DNA of 64,000 nt from contig OZ022261.1 of assembly GCA_963978905.1 (NCBI GenBank), forward strand, positions 37,156,130-37,220,129. The letters run 5' to 3'. This DNA comes from Trichostrongylus colubriformis (taxonomy: Eukaryota > Nematoda > Chromadorea > Rhabditida > Trichostrongylidae). The notes below the pieces were generated by a model. It was not told where the DNA came from, ran no database searches, and worked only from the letters and a program-made list of their open reading frames with translations. The position numbers and the translations under genes were made by a program. Numbering within the stretch: the first letter of the stretch is position 1; each line of letters opens with the position of its first letter. This document shows, piece after piece, positions 13,305 to 26,716 of this stretch.

Positions 13305-13395
13305 ATCCGCCGTCGGCGCTCCGAATGAAGACGGGGGGCGGACGTCTAGGGGCGGAGGTCGTGATTGGTCAGGGCGGCACATAAAGCGCGATGAT
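13305..13395. promoter_or_regulatory. GC-box/CCAAT cluster between receptor and homeobox genes
   Basis: Within 60 bp there are three GGGCGG-type boxes (about 13335, 13350 and 13372), an inverted CCAAT (attggtc, 13364) and an ATAAAG (13381), in a CpG-rich island unlike its AT-rich surroundings. It lies about 430 bp upstream of the homeobox start. The spacing would also suit a plus-strand promoter, but no plus-strand gene is seen. Function is inference. Confidence 0.4.
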
Positions 13396-13568
13396 GATGG
13401 GTTTAACGATGAGCATCACACATACTATCACCATATGAGAATACCCCCCTCCCTCTTCCTCCCACCTCGTTCATCAACGTCCTCAATAACTGATTTCGTT
13501 TAGTGTCCTTTTGACACCCTCTCAATTGCCGGCATTTCCTCAACGAGAACTAGCCATAGTAATCAATA

Positions 13569-13574
13569 TTTATT
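13569..13574 (-). terminator. Polyadenylation signal of the nuclear receptor gene
   Basis: AATAAA on the minus strand, about 30 nt after the receptor stop codon at 13605. Confidence 0.6.
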
Positions 13575-13604
13575 AAATATATAGTACTCTATACGCCATT
13601 GTCA

Positions 13605-16600
13605 TCAAAAGAGTTCGCTCATGAATACGTCCTGCTTGAAGATGTTGAACATTCGTGATAGTTGACTATCCTCTTTACGACGTTCTTGCAACTTCTGAAA
13701 CACGTGAATGTTGTAGGTGTTCAGAATTGAAGAGCGAGCTTTACTGGTATGGTCTACCTAGAGTAATGTTACTCATAGAGGAAACCTGAACAACTACCAT
13801 GATCGGTACATAACAGAACACTCACATCAACCGCTGACACGATGCTGCTCATCTTGTGAAGACGTGACGCATAATTTGGTTTACGTAACTCGTATGTATA
13901 GTAACTATGAACATCCTCAGCTAATCGACTTTTCACCTGCTCGGCGACATCAATCGTATCTTTCGTAACGTTTGGGATATCTGAACAAATGATAACTGAG
14001 TTCAATGTACTACATTGAAAGGGAAGCGCGAGTGTGTACCCTCAGGTCAGGAACTCGCAAGGCGGCGCGTGAGGCGACGCCTGCGAGTAGGGAGTGCCGT
14101 ATGCAAATGGGTCCTGTAGCGTTTTACGGCAGTTACAACATAACTTTTAGCATAACCGTCCAAACGCCTCAAAACCCAACTACATATACCGAACACATAG
14201 CTCACGCCGTACGCCGGATGCGAAATCCTGACGTAAGGCGGTACAAATCCATAAAGCGCCTTCGGATACACTGAACATCCATTTCCATTTGTAATGAGTA
14301 CGATGACTCAATCCGCATAATATTCGGGCAAAGAAGACTTAAAGGCATCTGGTTGCTGAGGGAGAGTTGGGTGGTAGCCTTTCCACAACACGAATGAGCG
14401 ATAATTGTGGACCATATGCTTATTGTAATGGATTAATAGACTTCAAAAATAGAACGCTGAGCAAAGAATGGGGCGTAGGCATGGCCGAAAGTCGCCTTGG
14501 TAGAGTGCCCGTGAACCGCAGGTGACATGGCAAGACGCCCACACATTTTACTGAATTCTTCGCCTAACTTGAAGCCATGTCATTCCTGTGCATGTAAAGG
14601 AAAATAAGAACCTGATTTCTGCCCTCTAAATAATTTTTACCAGAGCTAAAGGTTCTAATTTTTTGAAATTTTCTGCAAACGTTAGGGTGACGTTTTCTGC
14701 CTCTCCCGTCATTCTCGCGAACAACTATCATACTAAGTGTTACAGGGGATGAGGTTTGTACGAGCTACTGTTTCCACGAGCGATACCATTAATGCACTGA
14801 ACTATCACGTTCCTATTATTGGCCATTTTTTCTATCAACCAATCATAACAGTATCATAGGGTGTTCATTCTCGGAGGTCGAGTATGATGTTAACAATGCT
14901 CAAATAACTATGAAATTGTGATCTCGAAACCTTGAGACATTTCTAACAATTGGACTCCGCTTCTACCTGAATGAGCCGCTCTGCGGCCGCTCGCTTCTAA
15001 GGTACTAGGCTATAAGCACAAAATCACTGTGATCGCTATATTGTTGAAATTTATCTGCGAGATGCTTTCTATTAAACATTGATTTGTTCGAATCACATGG
15101 CTCACTAAAATGTTCTCGACAAAGCATTTTGTTCACCATTATCGTATAGAAATTCTGCCGACCTTTTTTTCCTGAGCAACAAAGTCTGATCCATTGACTT
15201 AACGCACACTATTTACATCTCATATCTATTTATTACTTGATTTATGTGTTCTTATCGTATGTCATCACACAATCAAGCAATTGCGCTAATGTGTTCCTTT
15301 GCAAGACATTGAAATAGAACAACCAAGCAACTAGACAACGTCGAAGCTGTGGAGATAAACAAATGACTTACTTTTTACATTAAACATACAGCTAATCACC
15401 ATGTATAATAATTCAAATTCATTTGGCATCAAACGCTTGAATGGGTACGTGACCAGTTCACGAAACAGATCATGCGAAGGTTTTAATAACCTAAATATTT
15501 TTTAGTTGTGAATGAAAAGGCCACGAACTTTCAGCTTGATTACGAAAAAACAAATAGTTTTGAAAAATTCAGCAGCTGCCACTAATTGAAAACATATATG
15601 GTGTAAGACTCCCAGCGCACAATACATGTCTATGATTGGACAGTTCGTCTATTAGCCAGTCATAATGTGAACCATAGTAGGGTATCGAAAAAAATTATTT
15701 ATGTGATAGAGGTAAACACTCACTTTCGTACTTGCTCTTCATTGAGATCAGACACAGTATCAAGCCGAATGACGTCTCCCTGAGGATTCATAATGGTTCC
15801 GTCGGAACACACTGTTCGTTCGTCATTAATATCGTAGCCCAGTACTTTACATGTACGAAAACAGCGATCCAACTCGAAAAAACCTGGCCAGAAATTGCGG
15901 AACAGCAGCCACTGTAACACTGGTATTGTAAGTATTGCTGAGATTGGAATTGAGCTCATGTAGTTTGAGGTAGCTAGTTCATACATCCACTGCTCACCAC
16001 CATCTCACCTTGGTGGGTGTAGGCCAATGGGACAGAAAAGTCGTTTCGCGGTGTCGGCGTGCGACATGGTGCATGCGAGGGCATGCCATATTTAGCTGGC
16101 TTCTACTGCGTCTAAAGTGAGGCGTAGGACGTAGAGATCGCTTAAGGACCTAACAACACACGGCGCTCCTACTTCGCGTGCATCGCGTCGCGCACCACAT
16201 GTGTCTAAACAAATCCTCTGTCCTAGTTGCATACCTGCTCCCCTTTTGTTCGTTGTGTTTGTGTACATACTGACGAGATGGGATCAAGCAAAACGGTACA
16301 TCCCTATTTGATCTCCTTCCACGAAGTATAAACCCTTCTCTACGCCCATAATGATCAAAGCGTACTAGCAAAAATAACATTTCCCAGCAATTTTCTAAGA
16401 CAGGCAAGTACGCCTCTCTCCAAGTTAGCCAGGGCTTCCATTGACCCAGGGCTGCCTTTGCAACGGAAAGAACAGCAAAAGGAAAAGTACCTTTTGGTCC
16501 TTTGGCAGTTGCGCGAAAGGTTGTAGAGACATCGCGAATTGGGCAAAGCACTCGATTTCGGCATAGGTGTCGCGCAAAAGGTGCTCGACATCGATCACAT

Positions 16601-19600
16601 TGACATCCTTTGTCTGTAAAGCGAGCAGTGTAGATTATATAGAAATCCATGCCTGCCTTTCGCCATATGTTCGGCTAGTCACTCCCTCCCAGGCCACGTT
16701 CATACTCTGTGTCGCGACTCTAGCAGATCTGCAGTCCAGTGATAAGTGCTTGTCGGGCGCTCGAGCGGGGTGCACTGTGGGAGCACTGTCCACGATCAAT
16801 ACTCTTACATACGCCGGCGGGCACATGGCTATTAGGCCGCATTCATATTCAGCGCAGGCAGGGCGTGGCTGCGCTCGCAGGCAGTGAGGCAGAGTGAACA
16901 CGGAAGATATGCAGAGACGACGCAAGCAACGGGGCAGGGTGGCATAGGCGGAGACACAGGAAAACGGAGCCACGCCCTCCAACGGCGCTGCAGGGTATGA
17001 ACTTGACCTCCTGAGTTGTCGACTGTAAATGGCAACGTTGGGACTGCTATGCAGCAGTCGCGTTCACAGAGTATGAATACGGCCTTGGAGCTCTGTCGGT
17101 AATGAACATTTCATGTTTCTTTGGAAACAGCAAATAATTTTAATCGAAAAAAATTCTTTAGAGCATCCTGGGTCTCCGCTATTGTAATTCACCGCCATTT
17201 TAGGGTCGGTATGTAAAACGCATCAATCAATAATTAATAAGGGTCTTACAGTGTGGAAATCTGACCAACGTTGCGAGTAGTTGGCGTACGCGATCATCGC
17301 CTGCTGGCAGACCGACAGAGGAATCGTGTATGGGAAAGCGTTCAAACTGAACTCCTGAAATAGCAATGCGATGACGCCATTCGTTTTTGAATTCTATAGC
17401 AAAGGAATGTGTCACTGGTAAGAAATGATAATGGCGTGTTGGCGCAGGTGTGAGGATAGTTCAATGGCACAGGCTTCTCAAAATGAATAAGAAATTCTAA
17501 ATGCTTCCCAGTGTAACTAGTGAAACGTAGAGTTCATACTCCTCACTAGTGCATTGAATCCAAAGGCATGCGATCGTTGACCTGCAAGAAATGACATGGG
17601 TTCATCTCCCCCTTGTAAAATGAAGTGAATACTCGAACTATCAGCAATCCTTCCAATTGCCAAAAGATAATTCTCTTAACGATGATGCAGGGGCCCACGT
17701 TAATCAGGTCATTAACACTGATGAAAGTAAGACAAGGGCGCGTTCATACTCTGCAATCGCCATGGCCACGACAAAGCGGCATCGTTGGACAATCAATAAT
17801 CCGAAAATTCGCCGAACGCTGGGCAGTGCAGCGCTGTGCACGGACTGCCCGCCATCAATGATGCTTCGTGGATCGGCAGACCACTACTGAGTGCACGCGT
17901 TGCGGTGAGATGTAGCTGAGTATGAGCGTGGTTTGAGGGAAATCTCACACCCAGCGGATTCTCTTATCTCGTCTCAAGCAACGACTCGATCATGTCTGAT
18001 GCAACATGATAAAAATTTGATAGAAATATTCGGTAGAAACTGATTAAATTCAGAGAAACTAGCTGACAGTATCCAGGAATAACGTATCTCAATAGACAAA
18101 GTGCCTGGCTGACGGTCGCATTACGTAGATGGGATAAATGCACAAAAAACAAGAAAACGGCTGTCTTCAATGCAGCCCTTTAAAGTCACTCCATAGGTCA
18201 GCGTCTTACCATGTCGAAAAGTACATCGATCTTTGCCTTGAGAATCATCTGCGCGTTACTGTGCAAGTCGAAGTTCGCTGAGTTCCTACCGTAGACAGCA
18301 ACTGGATGAGTCTGTTGATAGCTGTCGTTTCGAACAATAGCTGGGATGCGGTACAATGGTTCCGGTGGGGAACAGGATGAATACGACTGAATACAATGAT
18401 GATTTTACACACTTTCACTTTTTGAAAAATCTTACCGTACTGGAGACGGCGTTGGACGACGTCGGCTTCGGAGTGTCCCATGGATCTTCAGGATTTGCTC
18501 CCTGTACCACTGAATCTGGATACTCAACAGAGGTTTTTTAACAGGTACAGGAGTCATTCCCTATACAACTCACTTTCCTTTTTCATCCCAACTGTGAGGC
18601 ATTTTTCGAAACGACAATATCGACATGAGTAGCGCTTCTCTGAAATAAATTGTTATAACGCTTACTACAGTCCAAAATGGTGCTTAAAAAATTAAGAAGT
18701 CATACTCTGAATTAACAAAATAATGGGTAAACACCCCATAAAGGACTGAGATAGGTAAAAGCAATAAATCAATCGGCCATTGAAGATGTAACAAGAGGTG
18801 CTGCGTCATGCGGCAGAAGAGCAAACGAAATGTAGTAGGCAGAAACTGAAAAGTGGGACCTGGAGTCACCCTTGCCTTTGCGGGATGAGTGCGGGATGAG
18901 GCCGCATTACTGAGCATCAACTGGAGTTACGTGAATGTGTGACAGGTAGCGGTAATACACAGTCAAATGAGGTTCTTGTTTAACCGGATGTACCAAGCAC
19001 CCCTGCCGTGAGCATGCGACTCTGGCTGATATGTGGCTGTAGTACCAAAACAATGAAGGCCGGTTATGACTTCCGTAGAAAAATAAAACGCTTCGTTGTC
19101 TGTCCGTTCATCTGTCACGAAATTAGGCATAACTGAAAAACAATCTGCCGAGATGGGGACAAGTTTATGATGAGGGGCATGAGACAATCAATAAAGAGCA
19201 CACATAGACCGTTAAGCTCCTCACGGTGAGCGGGGTGCGCACTGGAATAATCCGTTTTCAGAGAGAAAATTGTTAATTGGGTTAATTTAACCCAAACGTA
19301 GCGGGATGGTGGATTAAGGACACGGATGAGTTCCTGAGTTATGAAGCCGCCCCTTCACAGTGGGCGGAGCACTTGTGGTGGTAGGCGCAGCTTGAACGTT
19401 ACATGAAAAACAACCTGTGGAAATGGAAACAAGCTTGGGATAGGTAGGGCATTGTACAAAAAGTAATGAGCAAACATGGACCCAAGTGAGCTCCACACAC
19501 GGTGGACGGAGCGTGTACTGAAACGCTCGGTCTTTGGATCAAAAACTATTTGCTCGGTTCGAAAATGGTCCAAACGTGAGGAAAAGATTGGCTGAGGTCA

Positions 19601-20225
19601 ACCATGAGCACCCATGACAGAGGCATGGACACAGTGGGCGAAGGGCACCCTGAGTGGGGGTCCGTACAACAAAAATCCATAATTCGGTTCCAAGGCAGCT
19701 TTGTGACTGGGAAAGAATCAGCAGAAACGACCAATGTCCAAGTTATCTTAAACACACCTAAAATGAGAGAAAACTCGCCCACAATGGGCGGGGCGTGATG
19801 TGATAATGGGCACTGAGTAAATTTGTAGAAAAGAGAATTTCCGATCGACCCACTGTAGCCCATGATGTTACATGATGCAGTGTGGGCCAGACAGCTGGTG
19901 AATTATAACGAATTTGAAGGTGAAGAATTTATTTTTGCACGATATTCGCCTTCATTAAAAAAATGTGACAACTATTTCAACAGTTACAATTCAGGCGGAA
20001 CTTGCAGTGATGATGACATCGTGAACTATTAATTCTTTCAAGAAGGAAAAGGTTCACGTAAATGAGCTTACTTTGAGTGACTTCGCACGTCCTCGAAAAG
20101 CGACATTTGTACTTGAGCCGTAGTGAGAGAGTACGCCTAAAGAATGCTGCACATGCTCGACAACAAGACACACCGAAATGTAGGCCGCTGGACGGCATCT
20201 CACAGACAGCACATGGTGATGGCAT
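13605..20225 (-). CDS. Nuclear hormone receptor (nematode NHR), complete, 10 exons
   Basis: Exons on the minus strand: 20225-20072, 18639-18574, 18515-18436, 18386-18210, 17354-17250, 16613-16491, 15911-15724, 15490-15372, 13980-13826, 13694-13605. All junctions keep frame, giving 1257 nt or 418 residues. The DNA-binding domain is at residues 4-75: first zinc finger [18 protein letters not shown]-box [10 protein letters not shown], second finger ending [19 protein letters not shown]. The ligand-binding domain follows a hinge rich in [53 protein letters not shown] and [16 protein letters not shown]. The protein ends with MSELF, an AF-2-like activation helix. The P-box is the type found in the expanded, HNF4-derived nematode NHRs, so it is presumably a ligand-regulated transcription factor. 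No ligand or orthologue can be assigned from sequence alone. Introns hold family A and C repeats. Confidence 0.93.
14034..14255. repeat. Family A MITE in receptor intron
   Basis: gtgtaccctcaggtcagg at the left; caaaacccaactacatatacc and gcgaaatcctgacgtaagg at the right. It lies in the intron before the 13980-13826 exon. Confidence 0.7.
16010..16245. repeat. Family A MITE in receptor intron
   Basis: gtgggtgtaggccaatgggacag pairs with ctgtcctagttgcatacctg across about 200 bp. The inner arms gtgcatgcgagg and gtgcatcgcgtcgcgcacc also match the family core. Confidence 0.65.
16834..17005. repeat. Family C MITE in receptor intron
   Basis: Ends aggccgcattcata and gcagggtatgaacttg are the inverted terminal motif of family C. 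The inner gcagggcgtggctgcg pairs with ggagccacgccctcc. It is about 170 bp, closely like the copy at 38570. Confidence 0.7.
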
Positions 20226-20407
20226 ATCTATAGATATTAACTCTTAACTTCACAATTATCACACCAATACACAGACACCGTTGACACACAGCAGAGAGCA
20301 TGAGGCTCTCACAACACGGAATACCAAAAACTTCTTTCCTTTTGAAAATTTTGGGAAATTTCTTCCAACGACGGATTAAAGCTCTGCTCTCACAAATATA
20401 GACAACT

Positions 20408-20975
20408 GCAAGACCACGTTCATACTCTGCGATCGGGGGTGACGTAATGCACCCGTAACACAGGCGGTTACTTCGCCACAGCGATGTTCTTCCGTCAGTA
20501 ACTTGCAGTTTAAATAAGTGCTCTCTCGAATACGCATACATGTTCGCCTGTATGGAAGTAATTGCTATGTCGTCATAGGCGGAAGGTCTCTGGGTTCTTT
20601 TTGTACACATCCATGGTGTGTAAAGGACAGAGAGAGACACATTTCCCAACTCTCTCTTACCAATAATGTTCCACCACGGCGGCACTCTGACGCCGAGCTC
20701 CGTTTACAAATCACTCGACCCAACCATACTACTTATTGTATGACAATCGTGACGACAGCCCACGAATTCGTATCTCTGCATAATTTCAAACTATGGCAAT
20801 TCGGATTCGAACTCGTGAGCTCTCGCCACGATACCCAAACGGTAGTATGGTTAGGTCGAGCGTGTTGTAAACAGAGCACGGCGTCAAAGTGCCGCCGTGG
20901 TCGGCACCAGGCGCATGATTTGCCCCCTCGCCGTGGGTGCCAGCGCCGGTACCGCAAAGTATGAATGCGGCCTAA
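20408..20975. repeat. Family C element(s) with long inverted arms
   Basis: Ends ccacgttcatactctgcgatcgg and ccgcaaagtatgaatgcggcc carry the family C terminal motif. Inside, 20672-20735 (cacggcggcactctgacgcc...cccaaccatac) is inverted at 20845-20910 (gtatggttaggtcgag...ggcgtcaaagtgccgccgtgg). Confidence 0.75.
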
Positions 20976-21456
20976 TCAGTTAGTTCGTAGACAGGATAAT
21001 GACTATGAGCAAACATCAAAGGTAATGATTACATTGACACGAATAAATACAACAAAGAGCACTCTTAAAACGATGACGACTAGGTCGGAGAATACTGACC
21101 GACAGCACTGAAAGTTAGCCGAATCGTGAGTTTGTCGCGATTTCTTTGTTCTGATGTTTTTCTAATTCTATCAGTCTAAATGAGGCATCGTATGTTCTCT
21201 GTTGATTTATATATAGAGACCAATCATGGGTCAGCTACTACAACCACTAGGTTACACAAATTAACAAATCAAACAATCATTCACAAAACTTATCGAGTGT
21301 GAGAAATCTGAGAGTCTTCAAGGTAACAACTCATTTTACTCGTCACCCCTTGTCTGGGTTTCTTGGCTAAATTGATAAATTTCCGGAAGATATCAGTGAA
21401 TTCGAGTAAATCCTCATAACAATTTTCCCCTTTACTCCCTTTGTAACCCTTTTTAC

Positions 21457-21602
21457 CACTGAAGATTGTTTATTTACTATTGAGGTTTGGAAATTAGGTC
21501 GAACTCCGTCTCGTAGGATGACCTTATATGCGCTTCGTCCCGTGGGACAGCAACTGAAAAAGCGCGTATCGTCGACGTATTGAGCTAATGTCACTTTCGC
21601 TT
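21457..21602 (-). CDS. Unassigned exon candidate
   Basis: Flanked by acceptor TTTTGCTCAG and donor GTG|GTAAAA. The frame compatible with both ends reads AKVTLAQYVDDTRFFSCCPT then GRSAYKVILRDGVRPNFQTS. I do not recognise a family. Composition and splice sites look exonic, but no confident neighbour exon continues it; an open stretch at 21890-21790 (minus, RATHEELDMLVDELGALKSH) might belong to the same gene. Confidence 0.4.
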
Positions 21603-23441
21603 CTGAGCAAAATATTAAACTAGAAAAATCCAGTAATAACTATTGAGTTTAAGCATATCAACGAAATGCAGTAGATCTCTCAGAAAACTCGGGAGCAGTT
21701 GCGATGAGATAGGTACCTCAGGAGCCGCTAATTTCAAAAATCGAAATTTCATCTGCCTATTGTTTCACAGCTACAATTCGGTTATTTCTAAAATGTACGC
21801 ACTGCCAGAAAGGGGTATAGGCGGCGTGCGATTTTAAGGCTCCCAGCTCGTCCACCAACATGTCAAGCTCTTCATGAGTTGCTCTAAAGTCACCCTGGCT
21901 ACGCCAAACATTTGTTTTATTTATAAGTATCCGTACTGGTAACAGCGACATCCCATGGGAAGAAGTACATAAGCAAATAGAATGAGATAAAAAAAATCAA
22001 AAACTAGAAAGTATCGACGATATCAAGAAGACAAAAGCAATGAAAGATGTCTCCTTATTTTTCAGAGTCGTTAAATTTTCCAGAAAAACGAAACTACGGT
22101 AAGACCAAGAAATCACAGTATTTCATGATCATACTGGTTACTGTTTACTGAAACGACCCTGTTGAACGTTTGTCATGGGTGTCTGGATAATGATGTGTCT
22201 TGCCCTTATCAGTGTTGCTGATGACTTGCCATGACGTTCTGGATCGTCAGCGGAATAGTGAGTTGTGAATAATGGAAAATAATGATTTTGCTATCAATCA
22301 ATAGTGCTATTATCCAGCAAAGATGTGCGAACCTACTGGCTCCATCAGTAAAGTATTATTCAAAAACAGACAAATCATAATTGCCTCGATAAAGTCCCAT
22401 ACGGTTCCTGGGAATGCTTCCGGAGCCTGAGGGTCGGGATTATCAGACTTTTTTTGCTAGTGCGATCAACGAGCAAAGCAACGTCTTACGGCCCTTGATA
22501 GCGCTTGTGCAAAGAGGGCTTCAACAATGCAGTCAGGGGATACTGTAAATTTGGACATAGTTCATGAAGAGTAGTTTGTAGACAAAATCAAAATAGTATA
22601 AACAAGATAAAAAACTGAATCCAGGTATTTTGTGAATTTTGTTGTAGGACGATGGACATATGCAATCCACTGAGCTGGATCTAACAGTCACATTAAGAGT
22701 GGAACTGATCGTATCAGAAAACCATAAACAACTGTATAGTTGCAGAATTATATCTAATGATGATTATCTACGTTGAAATCGATATGGAAACACTTTGCAC
22801 AGGTCGTCACACAACACAAATGGGTACACCTGGTGATAAGATAGGCTACATAAACGTGACACTCAGTTCAACGAGTCCCGTGTCTTCCGTGGCGGGCATG
22901 AACAGTCGAGCAAGTAGAGTGCAAAGTATTACATATCAAGCAAAACATGAAAGAGTGATAGTGCTCTTCATTTCTAGTAGAACGTGCGATATATTTAGGC
23001 TGCTGTAAAGTTGGTCGTGCGTTTAGCGAACACTCGTTAAAGGAAGCACGAAGCAAAACGCGCAAAAACCTGAGAAATGTGACCGCTGTTTACCCACTGG
23101 CCCTTGAAGCGATGGTGTTTCCCGGGCCTCCTTCACTGAGGTATCGATCGAATCTACATAGTCCTGTGTTGCGTAGCAGTCATGCACACACGTGAAGTGC
23201 TCGTCTATGGGAGGACCTCGGTCAGAAAGGGTGCGCCGGCGAGTGTAATTTGTTAAGGAGTATAGAAACGATTGTGCTTCTTTTCTACTTTTTTTTCCTT
23301 GCTCTGCACTCTGTTCGTTTCGTCGTAATCGTCGTTAACTTCGCAAGCAGTTGAACAATCTATAAATTTTATTCTCACAAAAAAACATATAACTATGCCT
23401 TGAATTGTTACTGGTATGCTGACTTATGGGCAAAAGCTCCG

Positions 23442-23513
23442 GTCTCAGACGGGACTCGAACCCGCACTCCATGCTTTCCGGGCATATGTGCTAATCCCTT
23501 ACACTACCGACAC
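23442..23513 (-). tRNA. tRNA-like sequence, probably a pseudogene
   Basis: Minus-strand 72-mer with D-arm GTAGTGTAAGGGATTAGCAC, an ATGC/GCAT anticodon stem around loop CCGGAAA, a good T-arm (GCGGG TTCGAGT CCCGT) and a 7-bp acceptor stem with one G-G mismatch. The body resembles nematode tRNA-Gly. The loop would give anticodon GGA, with C instead of the near-universal U at position 33, and there is no long variable arm as expected for tRNA-Ser. It is best read as a decayed or tRNA-derived copy. Confidence 0.55.
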
Positions 23514-24775
23514 CCTTTTCATCCTAACTAAGCTTCTGAATTGTATATTTGCCATAGCTTATTAGCACTCATACGTTTCACGTGCGAGCCGTTGGCCGAT
23601 ATCGGCATCGAGCCGTTAAGCTGAAAGCTTAAGTATGACAGATATTGGTTTTGATATTTTTGATTTTTGAAAGCTACTGATTTGATGATAAGATGAAATG
23701 ATTCAGCACACTCATGACATCTTTAATCAAAAATCAAAACTATCAAAATCAATGTGTTTTAACTTGTTAATGTTAAGCAATGTTTTAGATTCCTTCGAGT
23801 TGTGCATATAAAAGAGTGCTGTCGGGCTGTTGATACTCTTTGTCGTCCATGCTGTATTTCCTATTGTCGACTGCACTTATATGTAGATAAACTCCGGGTA
23901 AAGAAGCTTTTCGACCCGAAAATGACCCGACAAGGTAAAAAAAATTACGGGGAGCTTAGACGGTTTCTACCGCGAGTTGTGCTATCCCACCGTCTCCCTG
24001 GACCATTGGCTTTCCATTACGCTAGCATATTCCACTCCTGAAATCCCCAATTATCCCTTGTGTTGCCTTTTAAAAGTTGCAGAAATGGTCCCATATCTGT
24101 AACCCCTGAAAATCAACACCATTGCTTATCAAGAAATTCTCTTCCAAGATTTCGCCTGTTATCTCTAGAGGCGTTGAAGATCAACTATATCTTGTTCTAG
24201 ATTTTTCTTGCTGTAAGCGTAAAATTTTCATGCTTTCACAGATTGGTTTCATGATGCTGAACAGTACCTTTTACTGGGTTACTTAGTATTACCTCAACTG
24301 GCAAAGCTTTGTTATCGTGAATGGAAAACTCACCGATCAACTCTAAAAACCCCCTTCCCGAACCAAATTAACTTTATTTGAAGATTCAATGAGAATGGAA
24401 TTAAGCATCAAACGCTGCGAAAACGGTGAAACAAGGCTCTGATGAATGCAGGTTTTATAACAACAATCTTCAGAGATTTCACTAAGTTTTGAGGAAATGC
24501 CATTTTCTTCAGCAAATCATGAAGATTGCTCGCTACTAATCTGCCATTTCACTTGGCATTTCTATAAATTTTCACGCGTTTATTTAATTTCGGATGTACC
24601 CCTCCCTTAACCTTCATATACGACGACGACTTCACTCAAAGCGCAATTCATAGTTGTTCGGGATTGGATCATAAGGTCCTAAAAGCTCCCAAAATAGTTC
24701 CATCACGAAAAAGCACCAGCATTAGGCGGCGTAAGTATGAGAGGATGTAAAAATATATGATATTAGCACTCATAC

Positions 24776-24914
24776 TAGAATATAGATGGAGACAATGTGT
24801 TCGCTGTTGACAAGGGAATTCTCTGCAGATTTTTTCACCTTCCTTGCCGAAATTGAAAACCGGTTTTGCATTTTGGTCTATAGGAGCGTATACAAAACGA
24901 GGGAACTTTGGTCG
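24776..24914 (-). CDS. Unassigned exon candidate, cysteine-containing
   Basis: Acceptor GATTACTCAG and donor TCTA|GTATGAGT bracket an open frame reading RPKFPRFVYAPIDQNAKPVF then NFGKEGEKICREFPCQQRTH. The three cysteines suggest a secreted or extracellular segment. No family is recognised and partner exons were not found. Confidence 0.4.
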
Positions 24915-26716
24915 CTGAGTAATCATGATGATCAATAGCTATCAATGGTACAGAAAATCACCAGTAATGGCAGAACCATTCATACAGTAAGGACCAGACC
25001 CACGAATACGAAGACACCACGAAACCCTAAAATTTCACTGCTCATAGGTTTTTACAGGCTCTCTAGACAGTAATGAACCTTCTCGAGTGAATTCCTCAAA
25101 TTCAGTGAAAAGCTGGTGTTGGTGACTTCGAAAGATTAAGGTGCAAGGACGAACGCAAAAAGAAAGGAAAAAGACTACAAAAAGTTTTATGTGGCCCTGA
25201 ATGAGTGACTGCCTACTTACTGTAGAATTGCCTTTATGATGCGTCTATGCTGATCATTGGTCTACGGGGTCTTTGTTCAGAAAATTTGAAATGTGTGATC
25301 TGCCGTTGATCAGAGCTGTATCTAGCAGTTGACTGGTTTTGAATAGGGGTCCACATACACCTTCAATTATCTGCTGCCATATGAGACAGGTACCATAAAA
25401 AATCAATGCAACAGATCGAAAACCATGTAGAAGGCTGCGTAAGGACGAGTTTTCGAAAAATGATGCTAGAGCATGTAGCGCATGTCACAAAAATTTTGTG
25501 CGTTGTTTACTTTGCCTTATCGATTGCGTAAACAATGGGTTAAACACGGTGAAAGGATGAGTCATAAACAATGAGCGGCTGATTCGTTCCGCTTCATTTT
25601 CGAACAGGTTTCAATCGATCCATTTCGCTAGTAGAGATAATAATCATTTGGCTTCAGCGTACAACTTCCATATTCTGCTGTTTGTGGTCTTGTTTATATC
25701 ATTATGAAGTGAATTTTAGTGTTGAAAATGAATTTAAAAATATTCCGTACGTGCTGCAGTACACACACAGTGCAGTACACTTCAAATAATTGAATATGTA
25801 GCTTTTTTATATTCATCAACCGAATATACGAAGTTTCTCGTAGTTAAACACTTCCAAAGATTTCATGCTCTAATCGACATTTTCGCATCCCGCTACAATA
25901 AATTATTAGAAATCTTCAGCAGTTTATTGCATACTTATGGATCGTTGTCAATTTAGGTTTCAGCACTTCTCATAAGAATCGCTTCTTGCTCGGTATGCTG
26001 TCTTTATAAAGGGCTTCTATCGAACATCAGGATTCTACGTCTTGCAGATTCACAACTTGTAATGGACGACGAGGCCGACGTCGTACCGATTAGAGGCGAT
26101 GATGATGTTCAGGTGATTAATATTAATTTGTAATTATGACGACATTACTTTTAAGCTTAAATCTTATTTGAACATAGTTATGAGCAGGATGGAAAGGAGC
26201 GCTAGGTTAGTTATACCCCACTGGTATTGCCACTCCTTTTAGCAGTCAGGGTTAGATTTGCATGGGAGTGGCGTAATTCATTTTGCAACTTGTGTACAGG
26301 TCTTACATGTCAGTATCTAAAGTCCCTAAATTGCATCTTCGATTTTATTATTTTTTTAGAATTTGTTCTCAAGATTTCAATACAAAAGTGATCAAAACTG
26401 GAATTTAAGGGGTATCCCTCTCGTCGAGCAAGACGTGAACATGACATTGAGTGTTGGAGGAAGTTAGGCTACGGTTTGTTTTACATCGCGTAGTCTGTTG
26501 TTAAACTAGCTATTATTGACGCCTATTTTCGCATTTGTTTTTAGGAGTCGGTCATTTTTATAATGATCTGTGCGCAAGTATGTGGTTTACTTACCTAATG
26601 ATTTATCTCGAAAAAGTTCTCAGATTCCGCAGCTCTCGTGCCGGATTTTTGATGCTCATCGGCCAGGTGAGATATTCATCGTAGTGTTTTTCTTTTTTGT
26701 GTTCGCTTCCAGCTGA

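Noticed and set aside
23400..23800. CRISPR-like or tandem array
   Set aside because: The repeated aaaatcaaaa-type tracts are AT-rich simple sequence without regular spacers, and the genome is eukaryotic.
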